Of a stretch of 64,000 nucleotides of DNA, positions 31,928 through 41,304 are shown piece by piece. A program made the translations under genes and the position numbers. Position 1 is the stretch's first letter. Each line of letters opens with the position of its first letter. The notes under the pieces are model-generated. The model did no database searches. It saw nothing but the letters and a program-made list of their open reading frames with translations, and was not told where the DNA came from. Source of the stretch: Butyrivibrio sp. LC3010 (GTDB lineage: Bacteria > Bacillota > Clostridia > Lachnospirales > Lachnospiraceae); assembly GCF_000424385.1 (NCBI RefSeq), contig NZ_AUJU01000006.1:62001-126000 (forward strand), written 5' to 3'.

Positions 31928-32272
31928 TTATGACAACTCCTCTTTTATCAATTCTATAGCTTCAAGGATCTTCGCCCTCAGCTCATCATCCTGTAACTTA
32001 TAATCAGTAACGGCTTTTGACATATTCCCAAGCTGCTTCCTGATTCTGTCTGTTCTCTCTATCATGTGAAGTTTTTTCTCATATCCTTCAAGAGAGTTAG
32101 TACATCTCTTCAACAGGTCATGTACACCCTGTTTACTAATATCATATTCCTCAGCAATCTCGACCAGCGAAAGATCGTTGTAGACTGCATCCTCATATAC
32201 CTGCCTCTGATGGGCTGTCAGAAGCTCTCCATAAAAGTCATATAAAAGCCCCTGCTCAACAATCTTCTCCAT
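31928..32272 (-). CDS. ylxM: YlxM/UPF0122 helix-turn-helix protein
   Basis: Small protein of 114 residues with a sigma-70 region-4-like helix-turn-helix (LTAHQRQVYEDAVYNDLSLVEIAEEYDISKQGVHDLLKRC). In related bacteria it modulates SRP function and is encoded directly before ffh, as here (3-bp gap). First gene of the SRP operon, behind a near-consensus promoter. Confidence 0.93.
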   Translation of the reverse strand: MEKIVEQGLLYDFYGELLTAHQRQVYEDAVYNDLSLVEIAEEYDISKQGVHDLLKRCTNSLEGYEKKLHMIERTDRIRKQLGNMSKAVTDYKLQDDELRAKILEAIELIKEELS

Positions 32273-32372
32273 ATTCCTCTATAAACAATATTCAAAAGAT
32301 AAGGCTCTAATTCTTACTGCCTTATATCTTCCGATATAGAAATAAAATGCGATACTATAGGCACGATGCTTA

Positions 32373-32401
32373 TAATATCGCATAATCTTTTTTGTGTCAA
32401 G
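32373..32401 (-). promoter_or_regulatory. Strong sigma-A promoter of the ylxM-ffh operon
   Basis: On the minus strand TTGACA (32396-32401), 17-nt spacer, TATTAT (32373-32378), about 100 bases before the ylxM start. Confidence 0.8.
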
Positions 32402-32411
32402 TATTTTTACT

Positions 32412-33497
32412 TTACTTTGTTGTGATGCATATATTTAAATTAACATCACCGTGTATCCCGTCTATATCCCCGTTTTTATTATATTGCCACATATAATATT
32501 CATAAGGAAAATACTGAGGATATCCAAAATACGAAATCCAAATAGGATATTGGGAAGCTTCATGTATATCCACCAGTTCACTGAAGGTTCTGATATTGCC
32601 TAATATCATAGGTCTGTAGCCAGCCTGCTTAATCGTATCGCAAAAGCCTCTCACGATTTCAGTGTATATTCTTCCCGAAAGCTTCGAAGTCCTCACATCA
32701 GTTGTATTAAACTGCTCTATATCAATAGCGATAGGATATGTTATGTCATATCCTTCAATTGAATCAAGAACAAACTGTGCTTCTTCTCTTGCTTCAGCTT
32801 CATTAACAGCCTGGGAATAAAAATATACGCCCACTTCCAGCTCAGCCTTAAGTGCATTTCTGAGATTTGACTTTAGATTATCATCCTCCTGTAAATTCCC
32901 GTCTGAGGAGTTTCTGGCTCCTGCCTTTACCATAACAAAATCGACACCGGATTCCTTGACTTTATCAAACTCAACAGCTCCCTGCGCCTTGGAAATATCA
33001 ACTCCCTGCGTCACTCTTATACTCTCGTCTGCTCCGTTATAGCTGATTTTGCCATCGGATAAAAGTGTGAATTCATCGGGTAAAACAGGACTTTTATTAA
33101 CATCTTCGGCAATCGGTGTAAAGAAATACTGTCCGCCATACTCTGTGACTATTTCATCAGGAAACAGTGTCCTTATAGCCCCTATTCTGTCTCCTTCCAC
33201 AAGTTTTTCCCTGAAATTATTCCGCAGTAAGTCCCCTTCCTGCCTTCTGGCATTGGCCTCTGCCTTTTCAATAAGCGAGGAAGCCTGCGCCATGGTGTAG
33301 TAACCTTCGCTCTCAAGAACATCCAGTTCGTTCTGGGATGCATCTGCCTGCCGTCTGGTAGCTGCATTACTAAGAAGCAGCCCTATGCAGGTCGAAAGAG
33401 CCAGAATACTCACAAGACTCAGGAAAATAACAGATATCAGGTTCTTGGTATTTCTAACCATTTTGCTATTGTGTTTAGGATTATCAGTATTTTTCAT
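32412..33497 (-). CDS. Membrane-anchored GH25 lysozyme-like protein
   Basis: Predicted cell-wall hydrolase of 361 residues. A single transmembrane helix near residues 19-42 leaves the rest outside. A helical region rich in Ala, Glu and Arg (about 50-115) precedes the GH25 barrel, which starts GVDISKAQGAVEFDKVKESG (catalytic-type Asp), continues DFVMVKAGARNSSDG, and has PIAIDIEQFNTTD, the Asp-x-Glu of the active site. The C-terminus retains the aromatic YYMWQYNKNGDIDGIHGDVNLN motif. Encoded 5 bp after yitT and apparently cotranscribed with ilvA-yitT. Confidence 0.88.
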   Translation of the reverse strand: MKNTDNPKHNSKMVRNTKNLISVIFLSLVSILALSTCIGLLLSNAATRRQADASQNELDVLESEGYYTMAQASSLIEKAEANARRQEGDLLRNNFREKLVEGDRIGAIRTLFPDEIVTEYGGQYFFTPIAEDVNKSPVLPDEFTLLSDGKISYNGADESIRVTQGVDISKAQGAVEFDKVKESGVDFVMVKAGARNSSDGNLQEDDNLKSNLRNALKAELEVGVYFYSQAVNEAEAREEAQFVLDSIEGYDITYPIAIDIEQFNTTDVRTSKLSGRIYTEIVRGFCDTIKQAGYRPMILGNIRTFSELVDIHEASQYPIWISYFGYPQYFPYEYYMWQYNKNGDIDGIHGDVNLNICITTK

Positions 33498-33502
33498 AGG
33501 TA

Positions 33503-34378
33503 TTATATCCGTTCATCAAAATAGCTCTTGTAGCCTTCACCAAATATTTCAGAAGCACTTGTTACAATCATAAACGCATTGGGATCTTCTTCACGGACAA
33601 TATCCTCAGCCAATGGAGAAAGCCTCTTTTTAATGGCACAGAGAATGACTTTTTTGTCCTCTCCGCTGTATGCCCCCTGTCCAAAGACATGAGTCACTCC
33701 TACATCAAGTTCCTCCAGAAGTCTTGCAGTTATCTTATCCGTGTTATCAGAAATAATATAAATAAGTTTTGCTTCATCTCTACCATACAATACAAAGTCA
33801 ATAACATATGATGTGATCATGACACCCAAAAATGAGTAAAGCACAACTTTCATATCCTTAAGAACAACACCCGCAAAAGCGATAACAAAAATATCTATTA
33901 TCATAAAAAGAACGCCGGTCTTGATATGTGGATACTTTAATCTTAACACCTTTATTATAACATCAGTACCACCTGTAGTCGCATGACATTTAAATGTAAT
34001 ACCTATTCCCACGGCAACAAAGACACTACCAAATATGACACCAAGTATTACATCTTTTACTATAAAGCCTGTTCCATATTTCGCAAGCAGGTCAGTAAAA
34101 ATAGAGTTTGCTATAGTGGCATATACCGTGGAGATTGTAAATCGTATTCCAAACTTATAAATTGCCAGGAACAGTATCGGTATATTCATAATCATAAACC
34201 ACGTACCTGTTCCTAATGAAATGATTCTGTTCAGAACAATCGCTGCACCGGTTATTCCACCGGGCGCGATATTGTTGGGATCATTAAAAAGACTTGTGCC
34301 GATTGCATAGAGGAATGCTCCAAATGTAATCAGCAGATAGTCTGTTCCCTTCTTTGTGATTTTTTCAGTATACTTCAT
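33503..34378 (-). CDS. YitT-family membrane protein
   Basis: Membrane protein of 291 residues with five to six hydrophobic segments (FGAFLYAIGTSLFNDPNNIAPGGITGAAIVLN, VAVGIGITFKCHATTGGTDVI) and a C-terminal DUF2179 soluble domain (LLEELDVGVTHVFGQGAYSGEDKKVILCAI, EDPNAFMIVTSASEIFGEGY). The DPNN/PGGITG signature is typical of YitT proteins, whose function is unknown. There is no clear RBS; the start lies a few bases after the ilvA stop, suggesting coupling. Confidence 0.9.
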   Translation of the reverse strand: MKYTEKITKKGTDYLLITFGAFLYAIGTSLFNDPNNIAPGGITGAAIVLNRIISLGTGTWFMIMNIPILFLAIYKFGIRFTISTVYATIANSIFTDLLAKYGTGFIVKDVILGVIFGSVFVAVGIGITFKCHATTGGTDVIIKVLRLKYPHIKTGVLFMIIDIFVIAFAGVVLKDMKVVLYSFLGVMITSYVIDFVLYGRDEAKLIYIISDNTDKITARLLEELDVGVTHVFGQGAYSGEDKKVILCAIKKRLSPLAEDIVREEDPNAFMIVTSASEIFGEGYKSYFDERI

Positions 34379-34383
34379 AGGCT

Positions 34384-35613
34384 TTAAATATTTGTACGAA
34401 CAAGCTTGGGCTTATACCCGTTTTCTTCGAGGGTATTCATAATTTCCATCTTATGCTCGCTTCCAAATGCCTCCAATGTAATACGCAGTTCCACTGCTGC
34501 GTTTCTGTTTATTGATACAAACTGATTATGCTCAAGTTTGATAACATTACCACCGGTCTTGGCAACTACGCCGGCAACGCTTGCAAGCTGTCCCGGCTTG
34601 TCAGGAAGAAGGACTGAAACAGTGAAAATACGGTCTCTCATAATAAGTCCCTGCTGTACTACAGAAGACATAGTGATGATATCCATATTTCCGCCTGACA
34701 ACACACAAACGATTCTCTTATCCCTGACATCAAGCTGTCTCAAAGCGGCAACAGACAAAAGTCCTGAGTTCTCAACTACCATCTTATGATTCTCAACCAT
34801 ATCAAGGAATGATACAACCAGATCCTCATCCGGTACAGCTATTATCTCATCTATATTCTTCTGAATATAGGGGAATATCTTCTCACCGGGAGTTTTAACT
34901 GCAGTACCATCAGCAATGGTATTAACAGTAGGCAGTGTAGTCACCTTACCGTTCTTTATACTTTCCTGCATGCAGTTTGCACCTGCAGGTTCAACACCTA
35001 TTACCTTTATTTTGGGATTGAGAAGTTTTGCCAGTGTTCCAACACCTGTAGCAAGTCCGCCTCCGCCGATTGGAACAAGTATCATGTCGACTGTGGGAAG
35101 CTCTTTTATGATCTCCATTGCTATAGTTCCCTGTCCCGTAGCAACATCGAGGTCATCAAAAGGATGTACGAAAGTGTATCCCTTCTCATCTGCGAGCTTA
35201 AGAGCATGCTCACATGCCTCATCATAGACATCTCCATGAAGTATAACTTCAGCACCGAGAGCCTTTGTCCTGTTAACCTTGATAAGGGGTGTGGATGTAG
35301 GCATAACGATTGTTGCCTTAACTCCGTAGCTCTTTGCAGCATATGCAACACCCTGTGCATGATTACCGGCTGATGCTGTTATGAGCCCCTTTTCTCTCTC
35401 TTCCTCAGACATGGTAGAAATCTTGTAATAAGCACCTCTTACCTTGTAGGCACCTGTTCTCTGAAGATTCTCAGGTTTAAGATAAACCTTGTTACCTGTA
35501 GTACCACTCCAGTAATCACTGTAGATAAGTTTTGTCTCAAGTGTAACTTTTTTTACATCCTCATAGGCTTCCTCAAATGCAGGAAGTGTGAGACTTTCAT
35601 TTTTCTCAGACAT
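34384..35613 (-). CDS. ilvA: Threonine ammonia-lyase with ACT domain
   Basis: PLP enzyme converting threonine to 2-oxobutyrate and ammonia. PLP-Lys lies in NLQRTGAYKVRGAYYKI, the PLP-phosphate site in PIGGGGLATGVGTLAKLL, and ASAGNHAQGVAYAA is conserved. The C-terminal part (IFTVSVLLPDKPGQLASVAGVVAKTGGNVIKLEHNQ) is a single ACT-like regulatory domain. At 409 residues it is the short form shared by catabolic TdcB-like and short biosynthetic IlvA enzymes; direction of metabolism cannot be told apart here. The ATG at 35613 follows GGAGGAGGATGTC. Confidence 0.88.
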   Translation of the reverse strand: MSEKNESLTLPAFEEAYEDVKKVTLETKLIYSDYWSGTTGNKVYLKPENLQRTGAYKVRGAYYKISTMSEEEREKGLITASAGNHAQGVAYAAKSYGVKATIVMPTSTPLIKVNRTKALGAEVILHGDVYDEACEHALKLADEKGYTFVHPFDDLDVATGQGTIAMEIIKELPTVDMILVPIGGGGLATGVGTLAKLLNPKIKVIGVEPAGANCMQESIKNGKVTTLPTVNTIADGTAVKTPGEKIFPYIQKNIDEIIAVPDEDLVVSFLDMVENHKMVVENSGLLSVAALRQLDVRDKRIVCVLSGGNMDIITMSSVVQQGLIMRDRIFTVSVLLPDKPGQLASVAGVVAKTGGNVIKLEHNQFVSINRNAAVELRITLEAFGSEHKMEIMNTLEENGYKPKLVRTNI

Positions 35614-35699
35614 GACATCCTCCTCCAAGATCGATAGTCATCATTTTACCGGCTTCGATCGTATCCTTTTCCTTTACTAATTAAATTCATAACAGTTTT

Positions 35700-36614
35700 T
35701 CAGGCAAATAATGCATCAACAAACTGGTTCGAATTAAATCTCTCCAAATCTTCCAGACTCTCTCCTACCCCAATATACTTAACAGGAATATTGAGTTCTG
35801 ATACGATTGCTACTGCTATTCCTCCCTTTGCCGTACCATCAAGCTTTGTGAGAACAATGCCTGTAAGATCAGCAACTTCACCGAATTCTCTTGCCTGGGA
35901 AATGGCATTCTGTCCTGTGGTACCATCAAGAACGATAAAGTTCTCTCTGTGAACATCCGGAAGCTCTTTATCAAGAATCCTGTTCATCTTAGCAAGCTCT
36001 TCCATAAGATTCTTCTTATTATGAAGTCGTCCTGCAGTATCTATGATCAAAATATCGCAGTCTCTTGATCTGAAAGCTGAAACCGCATCATATATAACAC
36101 TGGCGGGATCCGCGCCGTCTCTGCCTGCAATAAGAGGCACCTGTGCACGCTCGGTCCATTCCCTTAGCTGCTCAGTCGCGCCGGCTCTGTAGGTATCAGC
36201 TGCAGCCACAAGGACCTTCTTACCACTTCTTCTGTACAAAGCAGCAAGCTTCCCGACAGAAGTTGTTTTACCTACGCCGTTTACTCCTATAACAAAGATA
36301 ACTGTCTTATGATTCTCAAACTCATAAGTCTCCTCATCCGTCTTCATCTGTTCACGGATGTTGGAAATAAGAAGTGTCTTGCATGCCCAGGTATCGGTAA
36401 TATGATTATCTCTGACCTGCTCTCTGAGCTTGTCCATAATCCTGCTGGTGGCATTGATTCCAATGTCCCCCATGATCAGGGTCTCTTCAAGTTCCTCGTA
36501 AAACTCTTCATCCACTGTTGAGAAATTACTAAGAACATTGTTTATTCCTTTTACTACGCCTTCTTTAGTTTTTGTCAGACCATTGGATAGTCTCTCAAAG
36601 AAACTGTTAGCCAT
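35700..36614 (-). CDS. ftsY: SRP receptor FtsY
   Basis: Membrane-associated GTPase that receives the SRP-ribosome complex. Short form of 304 residues with only the NG domain and no acidic A domain: N-terminal helices, GVNGVGKTTSVGKLAALYRR, DTYRAGATEQLREW, IIDTAGRLHNKKNLMEEL, LTKLDGTAKGGIAVA and GVGESLEDLERFNSNQFVDALF. Its start overlaps the smc stop by one base (TAATG). The smc-ftsY pairing is typical of Firmicutes. Confidence 0.97.
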   Translation of the reverse strand: MANSFFERLSNGLTKTKEGVVKGINNVLSNFSTVDEEFYEELEETLIMGDIGINATSRIMDKLREQVRDNHITDTWACKTLLISNIREQMKTDEETYEFENHKTVIFVIGVNGVGKTTSVGKLAALYRRSGKKVLVAAADTYRAGATEQLREWTERAQVPLIAGRDGADPASVIYDAVSAFRSRDCDILIIDTAGRLHNKKNLMEELAKMNRILDKELPDVHRENFIVLDGTTGQNAISQAREFGEVADLTGIVLTKLDGTAKGGIAVAIVSELNIPVKYIGVGESLEDLERFNSNQFVDALFA

Positions 36615-39600
36615 TAATCAGTTAGCTCCTTATCAATCAAATTAACACTTACAAGCGTTGATACGCCCTTCTCCTGCATGGTAATACCATAAAGCCTGTC
36701 AGCACTTTCCATTGTACCACGCCTATGGGTAATTACAATAAACTGTGTTGACTTAAGCTTATGCAGATAATGAGCAAATCTCACAACGTTGTTTTCATCA
36801 AGGGCCGCCTCAATCTCATCAAGCAGGCAGAATGGTGAAGGCTTAAGATTCTGAATTGCGAAAAGAAGCGCTATCGCTGCAAGTGCCTTCTCACCACCGG
36901 AAAGCTGCATCATGTTAACAAGCTTCTTTCCCGGAGGCTGGGCATTGATTCTGATACCTGCTTCAAGGATATCCTCATCCTCTACAAGCTCCAGGGTTCC
37001 TTTTCCGCCTCCAAACATTTCCTTAAATACTTTATCAAACTCTGTCTGAATCTTGGTGAATTCTTCCATGAACTGCTTTCTCATGGATTCATCAAGTTCG
37101 GTAATTATTTCTCTAAGCTGCTGCTCAGCAGTTACAAGGTCATCATGCTGAGTCTTCAGGAATGTGTATCGCTCCATCAGGATTCTATAATCCTCGATGG
37201 CGTTGACGTTGACATCTCCCAGCTTTCTGATGGCATCCTTTAGTGTGGCTATCTGCTTTTTCATGGCAGACATATCCGTCATCTCTTCATCTCTTAAGCT
37301 TGCAGCATCCGTGAGAGTAATCTCATACTCATCCCACATATAATTGATCTGAGTTTCGATGGACTCTCTTGCACGCTCACATCTTGCACCAAGCCTTGTA
37401 ACTTCCTTATCGAGACCATTCATGGTCTGATTCAGTTCTTCGGTCAGCTTAAAGAAATTCTTCTGGGAAGCAGTGAGTTCTTCCTTTCTTGCCCTTTTAA
37501 CTTCAAGCTCTTTGCTTACATCAGTCTGCACATCCTTTGAACTCTCAATCGTGAGCCTTATTTCTTCAATATCCTTCTTCCTCTGAGTAAGGATTTCATT
37601 ATTTTTCTTTATGGATTCAAGGATTTCCTCAAGAGCTGCCTTTTCACCATTTATCTCGCTGTTTATACGATCAAGATTCTGCTGCTCAAAGGTTTCCTTC
37701 TGAAGTATCTTCTCATACTCAATATCCCATGAGGATACATTCTCCGATTCCTTCTCCTCTTCAGTATGAAGGCCTTCAAGTTTTACCTGATAATCAGATA
37801 CCTTCTGAGCTTCATCCTTCTCAGTCTTCTCGGAAAGTTCAAGCGCCTCTGTATACTCAGTGCGTTCTTTCCTGATATCAACCATCTGCTGCTCAATTGA
37901 TTCATTCTCAGCTTTAAGATCAGAATAGTTACCTTTCTGCTGACTCTGTCTCTCCTTCTCATTCTCCACGTTTATTCTTGCAGTATTCTGCTCGATAAAT
38001 TTTGTCTGGAGAGTATTTCTTAATTCCTCAATCGTTACACGCAGCTCGTTTCTACGATTTTTGGTGCTCTCTATTTCTTTTTGTAAAAGAGAGATGTCCT
38101 CTTTACACTTTTTGGTGTTCTTCTCAAGGTCCTCCATCTCTCTTCTTCTTCCGAGAAGATTGGAGTTGTTCCTGAACGTACCACCACTGATGGCACCACC
38201 CGGAACCAGAAGTTCTCCCTCAAGAGTAACCATTCTGATAGTATATTTATATTTTCTGGCAATCTTAACAGCGTTATCTACTGTATCGACAACCACTATT
38301 CTTCCAAGCATCGCCTTGGCAACACTTCTGTATCTCTCCTCAGTATCAACCAGTTCATCAGCCATACCAAGCACACCCTTTTCACCAAGTGCCTCCTGGG
38401 CCTTGAATTCCTGAGGATCCCTGATACTTGTAAGCGGAAGGAATGTAGCTCTTCCGGCTCTGGTCTTTTTGAGGTATTCAATCATATCCTTAGCAGTATC
38501 TTCATCATCCGTTACGATATTCTGAATATTACCGCCAAGGGCTATTTCAATAGCCGTCTCATATTTTGGCTGTGTTTTAATGATATCAGCAACAACACCG
38601 ATAATTCCCGGATTCTCATCCTTGCGCTCCATTACCTTCTTAACACTGCCGCCATAGCCTTCATAGCGCTCTGTAAGGTTACTTAGTGCTTCAAGCTTGG
38701 ACTTTTGCTGTGTATAGAGATTTTGAACCTCGCGAAGCTTCGCATCCTTCTGAGAAAGCTTATCTCTGATACCATTAAGCTCATTCTCTGAATCCTTTTT
38801 CCTGGTATTCATTGAGCGGATTTCATCTGTAATCTGGTCGAATTCAGCCTGTAATTTCTTTATGATCTCTTCCTGCTGAGATTCATCGGATCTTGCCTTG
38901 ACGAGTTTTCCGGTAAGTTCCGCCTTCCTGATATTTATCTGCTCCTGCCTTGTATCAAGTGAGCTAAGCTTTGATTTTATGGTAGAACGCTCACCCAGAG
39001 TCTCTATGATCCTGCTCTTGCAGTTTTCAATTTCATTATTGATTTCGCTGATCTGAGATATTATGCCATCAAGCTTTTTCCTTGCTTCCTGTCTGTCAGC
39101 TGATAACCCTTCAAGTTCCTTGTCAATTTCATTCTTAACAAGAAGAACCTTCTCTCTTTCCTTTTCTTTTTCAGCGATTCTGGCTTCTTCGTCAGTTTTT
39201 CTTTTTTCAAAATGCTCCGCCTCATTTGTGGCTGAACGAATCTGCTCATTCATGATACCGATCTGACCTTCAAGCTTTTCCCTCATGACGGAAGTATCGG
39301 TAATCTTGGCTCTGGCCTCCTCAATATCGTGATCCAGCCCTTCCAGTTCAACCTGAATCTCCTCATACTGGTTCTTAGTGTCAGCATACCTGGTCCTGGC
39401 TTCTTCAAGATTTTTGGATGCTATCTTGAGATTCTCCTCAGACTCTTCCAAAGTCTTTTTCTGAGCATTATTTTCCAGAAGGAACATGTTTACATCAAGT
39501 GTCTTCAGTTCTTCCTTATGTTTTAAATATACCTTTGCAACTTCTGACTGCTTTTCCAAAGGCTCAACCTGTTTCTCAAGCTCTGAGAGTATGTCATTTA

Positions 39601-40171
39601 CACGGGTGAGATTCTGCTTCTCCTGCTCAAGCTTTTTAACTGCAGTATCCTTACGGGATTTGAACTTAACGATACCTGCCGCTTCATCAAAAAGATTTCG
39701 CCTGTCTTCAGGCTTACTGGACAGAATTTGGTCGATCTGGCCCTGTCCGATAATAGAGTAACCCTCTTTACCGATACCTGTATCAAAGAAAAGCTCATTG
39801 ACATCTTTAAGACGGCATGAGTTACCATTGATCATATATTCACTCTCTCCTGAGCGATAAAGCCTTCTGGAGACAGTTACTTCATCATATTCAATAGGAA
39901 GCGCATGATCTGAATTATCAAGCGTTATAGCGACATAAGCGTAGCCTAAGGGTTTCCTCAGCTCCGTTCCCGCAAAGATTACATCCTGCATAGTACCGCC
40001 GCGGAGCTGCTTAATTCTCTGTTCACCGAGAACCCATCTCACAGCATCCGCAACATTACTTTTACCTGAACCATTAGGTCCCACAATTCCGGAAATACCA
40101 TTATGGAATTCAAGCTTTATCTTGTTTGCAAACGACTTAAAGCCGTGAATTTCAATGCTTTTTAAATACAT
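36614..40171 (-). CDS. smc: Chromosome segregation ATPase SMC
   Basis: Condensin subunit of 1185 residues. N-terminal Walker A GPNGSGKSNVADAVRWVLGE (residues 32-51), two long coiled coils (about 165-500 and 670-1020) flanking the hinge (GVVADIIKTQPKYETAIEIALG to GGAISGGTFRNNSN), and the C-terminal signature LSGGEKALAAIALLFA with Walker B FCLLDEIEAALDENNV. Length is normal. Encoded 1 bp after rnc and overlapping ftsY. ScpA/ScpB genes are not in the window. Confidence 0.98.
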   Translation of the reverse strand: MYLKSIEIHGFKSFANKIKLEFHNGISGIVGPNGSGKSNVADAVRWVLGEQRIKQLRGGTMQDVIFAGTELRKPLGYAYVAITLDNSDHALPIEYDEVTVSRRLYRSGESEYMINGNSCRLKDVNELFFDTGIGKEGYSIIGQGQIDQILSSKPEDRRNLFDEAAGIVKFKSRKDTAVKKLEQEKQNLTRVNDILSELEKQVEPLEKQSEVAKVYLKHKEELKTLDVNMFLLENNAQKKTLEESEENLKIASKNLEEARTRYADTKNQYEEIQVELEGLDHDIEEARAKITDTSVMREKLEGQIGIMNEQIRSATNEAEHFEKRKTDEEARIAEKEKEREKVLLVKNEIDKELEGLSADRQEARKKLDGIISQISEINNEIENCKSRIIETLGERSTIKSKLSSLDTRQEQINIRKAELTGKLVKARSDESQQEEIIKKLQAEFDQITDEIRSMNTRKKDSENELNGIRDKLSQKDAKLREVQNLYTQQKSKLEALSNLTERYEGYGGSVKKVMERKDENPGIIGVVADIIKTQPKYETAIEIALGGNIQNIVTDDEDTAKDMIEYLKKTRAGRATFLPLTSIRDPQEFKAQEALGEKGVLGMADELVDTEERYRSVAKAMLGRIVVVDTVDNAVKIARKYKYTIRMVTLEGELLVPGGAISGGTFRNNSNLLGRRREMEDLEKNTKKCKEDISLLQKEIESTKNRRNELRVTIEELRNTLQTKFIEQNTARINVENEKERQSQQKGNYSDLKAENESIEQQMVDIRKERTEYTEALELSEKTEKDEAQKVSDYQVKLEGLHTEEEKESENVSSWDIEYEKILQKETFEQQNLDRINSEINGEKAALEEILESIKKNNEILTQRKKDIEEIRLTIESSKDVQTDVSKELEVKRARKEELTASQKNFFKLTEELNQTMNGLDKEVTRLGARCERARESIETQINYMWDEYEITLTDAASLRDEEMTDMSAMKKQIATLKDAIRKLGDVNVNAIEDYRILMERYTFLKTQHDDLVTAEQQLREIITELDESMRKQFMEEFTKIQTEFDKVFKEMFGGGKGTLELVEDEDILEAGIRINAQPPGKKLVNMMQLSGGEKALAAIALLFAIQNLKPSPFCLLDEIEAALDENNVVRFAHYLHKLKSTQFIVITHRRGTMESADRLYGITMQEKGVSTLVSVNLIDKELTD

Positions 40172-40172
40172 C

Positions 40173-40865
40173 TTACTCTTTTTTCAGTTCCAGGATAGCC
40201 TGATATGCAGCCTTCTGCTCAGCTGCTTTTTTAGTCCTTCCTGACCCCTCTCCCAATTTTTTATCACCTACGAAAACCGCAGCTTCGAATATTTTATCAT
40301 GCTCAGGTCCTTTTTCGCCACAAATTTCATATCTGAGTTCTGCGGTACTGTCCTTCTGCACAAGCTCCTGAAGGACTGATTTGCTGTCATAAAAAATCTG
40401 TTTTTCCTCGGGATTATCCAAAATAAATTTCTCTATATGAGCCCTGGCAGCATCTATTCCACTATCAAGATAGATAGCGCCGATAATAGCCTCCATTACA
40501 TCCGAAATAATTGATTCTCTGTAACGGCCGCCTGTAGCCTCTTCGCCCTTACCAAGAATGAGATATTTTTCAAGATGAATTGCAGCTGCACAATAAGCAA
40601 GAGCAGGTTCGCAAACCATAGCTGCTCTCATTTTAGTCATCTCACCTTCTCTTTTTTCAGGGTAAGTCTTAAAAAGATAATGACTTGATACCAGCTCCAG
40701 TACCGCATCACCTAAAAACTCAAGCCTCTCATAATCCCCACGCTTATTGATTCTTTGTTCATTTGCAAAAGAACTGTGTGTCAGTGCCTGGAGTAAAAGA
40801 TTTTTATCCTTGAAATGATATCCGATTTTTTCCTGTAAATCATTAAGTTCATTATCGCCTATCAT
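40173..40865 (-). CDS. rnc: Ribonuclease III
   Basis: Double-strand-specific RNase for rRNA and mRNA processing. Catalytic signature ERLEFLGDAVLELVSSHYLF, metal-binding Asp/Glu in SIISDVMEAIIGAIYLD, and a C-terminal double-stranded RNA-binding domain (SVLQELVQKDSTAELRYEIC, AEQKAAYQAILEL). 230 residues. Classical position before smc and ftsY. Confidence 0.97.
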   Translation of the reverse strand: MIGDNELNDLQEKIGYHFKDKNLLLQALTHSSFANEQRINKRGDYERLEFLGDAVLELVSSHYLFKTYPEKREGEMTKMRAAMVCEPALAYCAAAIHLEKYLILGKGEEATGGRYRESIISDVMEAIIGAIYLDSGIDAARAHIEKFILDNPEEKQIFYDSKSVLQELVQKDSTAELRYEICGEKGPEHDKIFEAAVFVGDKKLGEGSGRTKKAAEQKAAYQAILELKKE

Positions 40866-40903
40866 AGAAATCTCCTCTATTAACTCTTGCTAAAAACAAC
40901 AAA

Positions 40904-40947
40904 GTGATATGACGCAAAGCAAACTGGTGAGCTCTGCTCCATATCAC
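40904..40947 (-). terminator. Hairpin between acpP and rnc
   Basis: On the minus strand GTGATATG pairs with CATATCAC around a 28-nt loop, followed by TTTGTTGTTTTTAG. The U-tract is imperfect, so it may be a weak terminator that lets part of the transcripts run into rnc-smc-ftsY. The loop contains GAGCAGAGC, also seen at the edge of repeat E. Confidence 0.5.
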
Positions 40948-40971
40948 CTTCTAGTCAATATTATGAACCTA

Positions 40972-41208
40972 TCAGCCTTCGTTTCTGGCCTTTTTCAGAA
41001 GCTCTACTGCCTCACCTACTGTAGAAATCTTCTCAGCAAGTTCTGCATCAATTTTTACGTCAAACTCATCTTCAATGCCCATAATAATCTGGAATACATC
41101 AAGTGAATCTGCACCAAGATCATCTGTAAATGTTGTGTCCATTGTGATCTCATCCACATCAACATTTAATACGTTAGCAATAACTTCCTTCAGTTTTTCG
41201 AATTCCAT
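40972..41208 (-). CDS. acpP: Acyl carrier protein
   Basis: Carrier of growing acyl chains in fatty-acid synthesis, 78 residues. The phosphopantetheine site is DDLGADSLDVFQIIMGIEDEF with Ser35. Acidic, as expected. It lies between plsX and rnc in the usual Firmicutes order and supplies acyl-ACP to PlsX. Confidence 0.97.
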   Translation of the reverse strand: MEFEKLKEVIANVLNVDVDEITMDTTFTDDLGADSLDVFQIIMGIEDEFDVKIDAELAEKISTVGEAVELLKKARNEG

Positions 41209-41304
41209 AACTTCTCCATTCCTTTAAATCTTTATAACTATTTCACAGAAAATATCCATGTTATAAAACTATAATACCATATATAGTTCCTTTACAAGTA
41301 TTTT

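Noticed and set aside
40904..40947. acpP-rnc hairpin as a further repeat-E copy
   Set aside because: Only GAGCAGAGC is shared; the CTTAGCGAG core and loop are missing.
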